The notes beneath the pieces are model-generated. The model worked only from the letters and a program-made list of their open reading frames with translations. It was not told where the DNA came from and ran no database searches. Made by a program: the position numbers and the translations under genes. Positions 59,517-64,000 of a stretch of 64,000 nucleotides of DNA are shown here, one piece after another; the stretch's first letter is position 1, and each line of letters begins with the position of its first letter. The stretch is taken from contig NC_088863.1 of assembly GCF_032884065.1 (NCBI RefSeq), positions 62,584,104-62,648,103 on the forward strand. Direction: 5' to 3'. The stretch comes from Artemia franciscana. Its lineage: Eukaryota > Arthropoda > Branchiopoda > Anostraca > Artemiidae.

Positions 59517-61457
59517 ACCATCCAAAATCAAAACATGCAAAAAAAAAACATTCTGAAATTAAATTTAAAAAAAATGAGTTTTTTAAATGACAAGTAAGGA
59601 GCGAAATTAAAATTTAAAACGAACAAAAATTATTTCGTATATGAAAGAGGTTGTCCCCTCCTCAACGCCCCGCACTTTAAGCTAAAGTTTGGCTCTTCGT
59701 CGCGTCTCCACTTTTTGAAACAATAACAAAAACTTAATCGTAAAGAGTGAGAAGTTGAGGAGGGGACAGCCCCTTTCATAAACAAAACAATTCCTGCTCG
59801 TTTTAACTTTTAATGTCACTCCTTACTTGCGGTTAAAAAAACTTGTTTTTTTTATTCAATTTAGAAAGTTTTTGAGTTAATGCATGTTTTGACCACATTC
59901 TAGGACCACTTGGTCGATACGATCACTCCTGGAAAAAAAAACAACAAATAAACACGCCTCCATGACCTGTCTTCTTTCAAAAAAATACAAAATTCAATAT
60001 TTTTTTAGATAGGAGCTTAAAACTTCTACTGAAAGGTTTTCTAACACGCTCAATCTGATGGTTTGATTGATTTTGGCTCACCACGCATGAATAATTAAAC
60101 AAAATTTCCAGATGAGTTTTTTTTTTTGGCTGAATAGCCTTCTCATAGTTTTGATCGGGCGATTTTGATAAAAAAAAGGGGTGGGAGAGGAGGCCTAGTT
60201 GCGCTCCAAATTTTGATTAGTTAAAAATGCAACTAATTTTTTTACAAAAGTTTTTGTTAGTAATAAACATACGTACCTTTCGAATTAATTTGCGTAGCGA
60301 GCTTCTATGAGGTACATTTACTAATACGAACCCTCACTATACCTCACGAACCCCCTCATATACGAACATATATGAGGGGGTTTGCCCCCTCTTCAATACA
60401 TCGCTCTTTACACTAAAGCTTGAATATTGTTCCAAATCCTTAAGAATGACCCCTGAATTACAAAGACAGTTGAAATTACTAAAAATGCTTTAGCGAAAGA
60501 GTGAGGTATGGTGGAGGCGATGAACCCCCTTATATACGTAATATTTTATGTTCGTTTTAAGTTTTAATGCTGCTCATTACTTCCAGTTGAAAACAAATTA
60601 TTATTTTCTCTTGCTTTTTTTAAATAATGCTTGAAAATCCTGCGCCCCCTTCATGGAAATTCTCTTCCCTCATGATAATTTCCTCCATGGAAAGATCCTC
60701 CCACGTAAGCCCATCCCCCTGACCAACCCCAAACCCGAAGAGAAAAAGTCCCCCTGAAAACGTCTGTACACTTCATAATAACCACTATTTTAATAAACAA
60801 TGGTCAAAGTTTTCAACTTGTACCCCTTCCCCCGGGGAATGTGGGGGATTAATTCATCCGCAAAGAAATATTTATTATGTTTTCGACTATGCTGAGCAGA
60901 ATCGATATCTCAAAATTTTGATCCGGTGACTTCGGGGAAAAATGTGCGTGGTAGGGGGCTTACGTGCCCTCCAACTTTTTTGGTCACTTAAAAAGGCACT
61001 AGAAGTTATAATTTCCGTTAGAATTAGCCCTCATGAGACATTCTAGGACCACTTGGTCGATACGATCACTCCTGGGAAAAAAAAAAAAAAAAAAACAAAT
61101 AAACACGCCTCCACGATCTGTCTTCTTTCAAAAAATACAAAATTCAATATTTTTTTCAGATAGGAGCTTAAAACTTCTACTGAAAGGTTTTCTAACACGC
61201 TCAATCTGATGGTGAGATTTTCGTTAAGATTCTATGACTTTTAGGGGATGCTTTTCCTATTTTCTAAAATAAGTCAAATTTTCTCTTAGCTTTTGATGGG
61301 TAAGACTAAACTTGATGAAACTTATATATTTAAAATCAGTGTTAAAATACAATTCCTTTGATGTGACTATTGGTATCAAAATTCGGCTTTTTAAAGTTTC
61401 GGTCACTATTGAGCTTGATCGCTCCTTTCTACAGTTAGTTACCACGAACAGTTTGAT
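59517..61457 (+). repeat. Family-2 element, copy 2
   Basis: Palindrome 1 at 59517-59895 is followed by a misplaced 170-base duplicate of the distal body (59893-60063), the middle body (60064-60330), palindrome 2 (about 60340-60600) and the distal body (60600-61430). The terminal palindrome CAGTTAGT-TACC-ACGAACAG lies at 61432-61451, then TTTGAT. Same orientation as the copy at 12663-15929. No coding capacity. Confidence 0.85.
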
Positions 61458-62007
61458 GTTAGAAGCATTGCCGTTCTCTCGCGTAAATGCTGTCTATAGT
61501 GAATATCTTTGCCCGTCTAAAATAAATATTTACTTTTGAGTTACAGCTTTTTATGTACTACTATTTTTTCTTGCAAGAGGATCTAAGGCAGCTCCAGAAA
61601 ATATTCTTTTTTTAATACTAGATCCTTATAGGTGTTTTAAGATATGGCTAGTTTTCTTGCAGAAACTATTTAGGAAAATCAAATGTCTCTTGCCTTGATA
61701 CAATAATTATAAGTACATAACCGAAACTATGAATAAAACCCGTCCTTCTGATAAATAAACATGTTTAAGTTAGTTAAAAATGTGGGTAACGATCTTCTTG
61801 CTTCGGTCTTTATTTCCCACTTCCTTCTTCCTTATATAGCATGTCTTATGAAGGTGAGTGTCTAAATCAAGTTTATTAGCGGTAGAAAACCAGAGTACTA
61901 GCTTCTTATGTTAAATTAAGAGCTATAAAATAACTGGGATTGAATTCCTTTAGCATCATAAAATTTTGAAATGATTAAATGGGAACAGTTCGTAGTAGCA
62001 AGCTCTA
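61458..62007. other. 550-bp spacer between inverted family-2 copies
   Basis: AT-rich sequence with no ORF or repeat partner, except an isolated CAGTTCGTAGTAGC at about 61985 that echoes the terminal palindrome. Confidence 0.6.
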
Positions 62008-64000
62008 ATCAAACAGTTCGTGGTAACGAACTGTAGTAAGGAGCGACCCGGCTCAATTGTAACCGATACTCTAAAAAATGGAATTTTGATACCAATAGCT
62101 ACATAAAAAAAAATCGCATTTAAATGCTGGCTTTAAATGTATAAGTGTCATCAAGATTAGTCTTCGAAACACCCCTTAAAAGTCATACAATCTTAACGAG
62201 TCACACCATCAGATTCAGCGTATCAGAGAACCTTTTTGTAGAAGTTTCAAGCTCCTATCTACAAAAATGTGGAATTTCACATTTTTTGCCAGAAGACAAA
62301 TCACGGATGCGTGTTTATTTCCCAGGGGTGATCGTATCGGGCTCATTTTAACGGAAATTAAAAGTTATAGTGCCCTTTTAATTCACTGAAAAAGTTGGAG
62401 GGCAACTAGGCCCCCTCCCACGCTCATTTTTGCCCCACAGTCACCGAATAAAAATTATGAGATAGCCATTTTATTCACCATAGTCGAAAAACCTAATAAA
62501 TATGTTTTTTTGAACGACTTACTCCCTCGCAGTCCCCGTGGAAGGGGCTACAAGTTACAAGCTTTGACCAGTGCTTAAATATAGTAATAGTTACTTGGAA
62601 GTGTACATACGTTTTCAGGGGGATTTTTAGGTTGTGGGGGGTTGAGAAGAGGGGGATATGCTGGGGGAACTTTCCTTGGAGGAATTTGTCATGGGGGAAG
62701 AAAATTTTCATGAAGGGAGCGCAGGATATTCTAGCATTATTTAAAAGAATGAAAAAATAAATATGAGAAAGGTTTTTTCAACTGAGAGTAAGGAGAAGCA
62801 TTACAACTTAAAACGAATAGCAATTATTGCGCATATGCTTGGCTTACCTCCTCCTAATACTCCGCTCTTTACGCTAAAGTATTTTTAGTAATTTAGTTTT
62901 TAGTAATGGGAGGGGCTGCAACTTACAAACTTTGACCTGTGTCTACATATAGTAATGGTTAATGGGAAGTGTAAATACGTTTTCATGGGGATATTTTTGG
63001 TTTGGGAGGGGAGTTGAGGGGGTCACTTGGGTGGATATTTCCATGGAGGAACTTGTCATGGGGGAAGAGACTTTCAATAAAGAGGGCGCAGGATTTTCTA
63101 GCATTATTAAAAAAAACAATGAAAAATAAATATGAATAGTTTTTTTCTACTGAAAGTGAGGAGCAGCATAAAACTTAAAACGAGCAGAAATTATGACGCA
63201 TATGAGGGGTAATTATTACGCATATGAGAGGTAATACCTCGCTCTTTACGCTAAAGTATGTTAAGTGATTTCAACTATTTATTCTACGGCCTTTGTGATC
63301 CAGGGGTCATTTTTAAGGAATTGGGACAAAATTTAAGCTTTAGTGTAAAGAGTGAGGCATCGACGAGGGGTGAACCCCCTCAAATACGTAATAAAAACAA
63401 ACGAATATAGAAGTTCGTTACGTAAGTTACGTATATTTTTTTCTAGTGAAAACGTTCGTAAAAAACTAAAAGTTCTAGTTGCCTTTTTAAGTAATCAGAA
63501 AATTGGGGGACAACTAGGCTTCTTCCCTCGCTCCTTTTTTCTCAATATCTTCTGATTAAAACTATGAGAAAACCATTTAGTAAAAAAAAAATTAATATAC
63601 AAATTTAGTTTTAATTATTTTTGCGCGTAGAGGCAAGATCAAAACATGTATAAATTCAAAAACGTCCAGAAATTAAATGAAAAACAAGTTTGTTTTTTTA
63701 AATGAAAGTAAGGAGCGACATTAAAACTAAATTAAATTAAATTAAACTTACATTAAAAAAGTGAAATTAAAACTTAGAATGAACAGAAATTACTCTGTAT
63801 ATGAAAGGGTCTTTTCCTCCTCAACGCCTCGCTCTTTACAATAAAAGTTTGACTCTTGCTCTTAACTTTACTTTTTAAAACAGTAAAAAACTTTAGCGTA
63901 AAGAGTGGGGGGTTGAGGAGGAAAAGACCCTTTCATATAAGGAGTAATTTCTGTTCATTTTAAGTTTTGATGTCGCTTTTTTTAATGTAAGTCTAATTTA
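62008..64000 (-). repeat. Family-2 element, copy 3, running off the window
   Basis: Starts ATCAAA then CAGTTCGT-GGTA-ACGAACTG (62014-62033) and proceeds through the reverse of the family-2 body, a palindrome 2 region that is partly duplicated (about 62540-62900 and 62912-63260), and the middle body (63400-63660). It ends in a long palindrome from about 63632 that continues past the window. In both of its arms the palindrome reads GGGTCTTTTCCTCCTCAAC. Confidence 0.85.

Overview
The window is AT-rich, intron-style eukaryotic DNA made almost wholly of transposable elements and their remains. Non-LTR retrotransposons of RTE and CR1/Jockey type, arthropod-type Helitrons with a repeat-rich RepHel N-terminus, a Penelope-like tail, long (TA)n tracts and tRNA-like modules suggest an invertebrate. 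The palindromic repeats look like ones I associate with brine shrimp (Artemia), but that is recollection, not proof. I see no convincing single-copy host gene, no rRNA, no CRISPR and nothing bacterial.

Layout. 1-28.3 kb is dominated by one composite repeat (called family 1 here). It forms a giant inverted repeat: the left arm is about 1719-8358 and the right arm is 16180-17830 plus 23695-28268. The right arm is split by a CR1/Jockey-like LINE (about 18102-23226, minus strand) that is nearly intact: ORF1 is open and ORF2 carries one visible frameshift. The spacer (8.4-16.2 kb) holds a Helitron 3' end, a second repeat family (family 2) with long palindromes, and a Helitron (13252-14770) inserted into that family-2 copy. 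28.3-36.6 kb holds an old minus-strand RTE-like LINE whose endonuclease domain is interrupted by a younger plus-strand RTE-like LINE (about 32172-35596) with one stop in about 1113 codons. 36.6-41.3 kb has a 290-bp (TA)n tract, a decayed DDE-transposase-like gene and low-information sequence. 41.4-48.9 kb is a Helitron cluster: a 1.7-kb defective copy and a 4.8-kb RepHel-bearing copy lie 5' end to 5' end across a (TA)n tract, followed by a Penelope-like 3' remnant and a stray Helitron 5' end. 50.2-52.6 kb is a long cryptically simple (AGTTTTA-rich) domain beside a GC-rich 30-bp minisatellite. 53.4-54.7 kb is a third, older family-1 copy. 59.5-64 kb has two family-2 copies in inverted orientation.

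The least familiar material is families 1 and 2. Both appear to end in a short perfect or near-perfect palindrome with 8-bp arms and a 4-base centre (CACTTGGT-N4-ACCAAGTG and CAGTTCGT-N4-ACGAACTG), just inside the point where copies stop matching. Family 2 also carries internal palindromes of 250-375 bp whose two arms share copy-specific variants. I know of no named family with this design, though I could not search for one. All homology statements here come from reading the window against itself; product names come from motif recognition.
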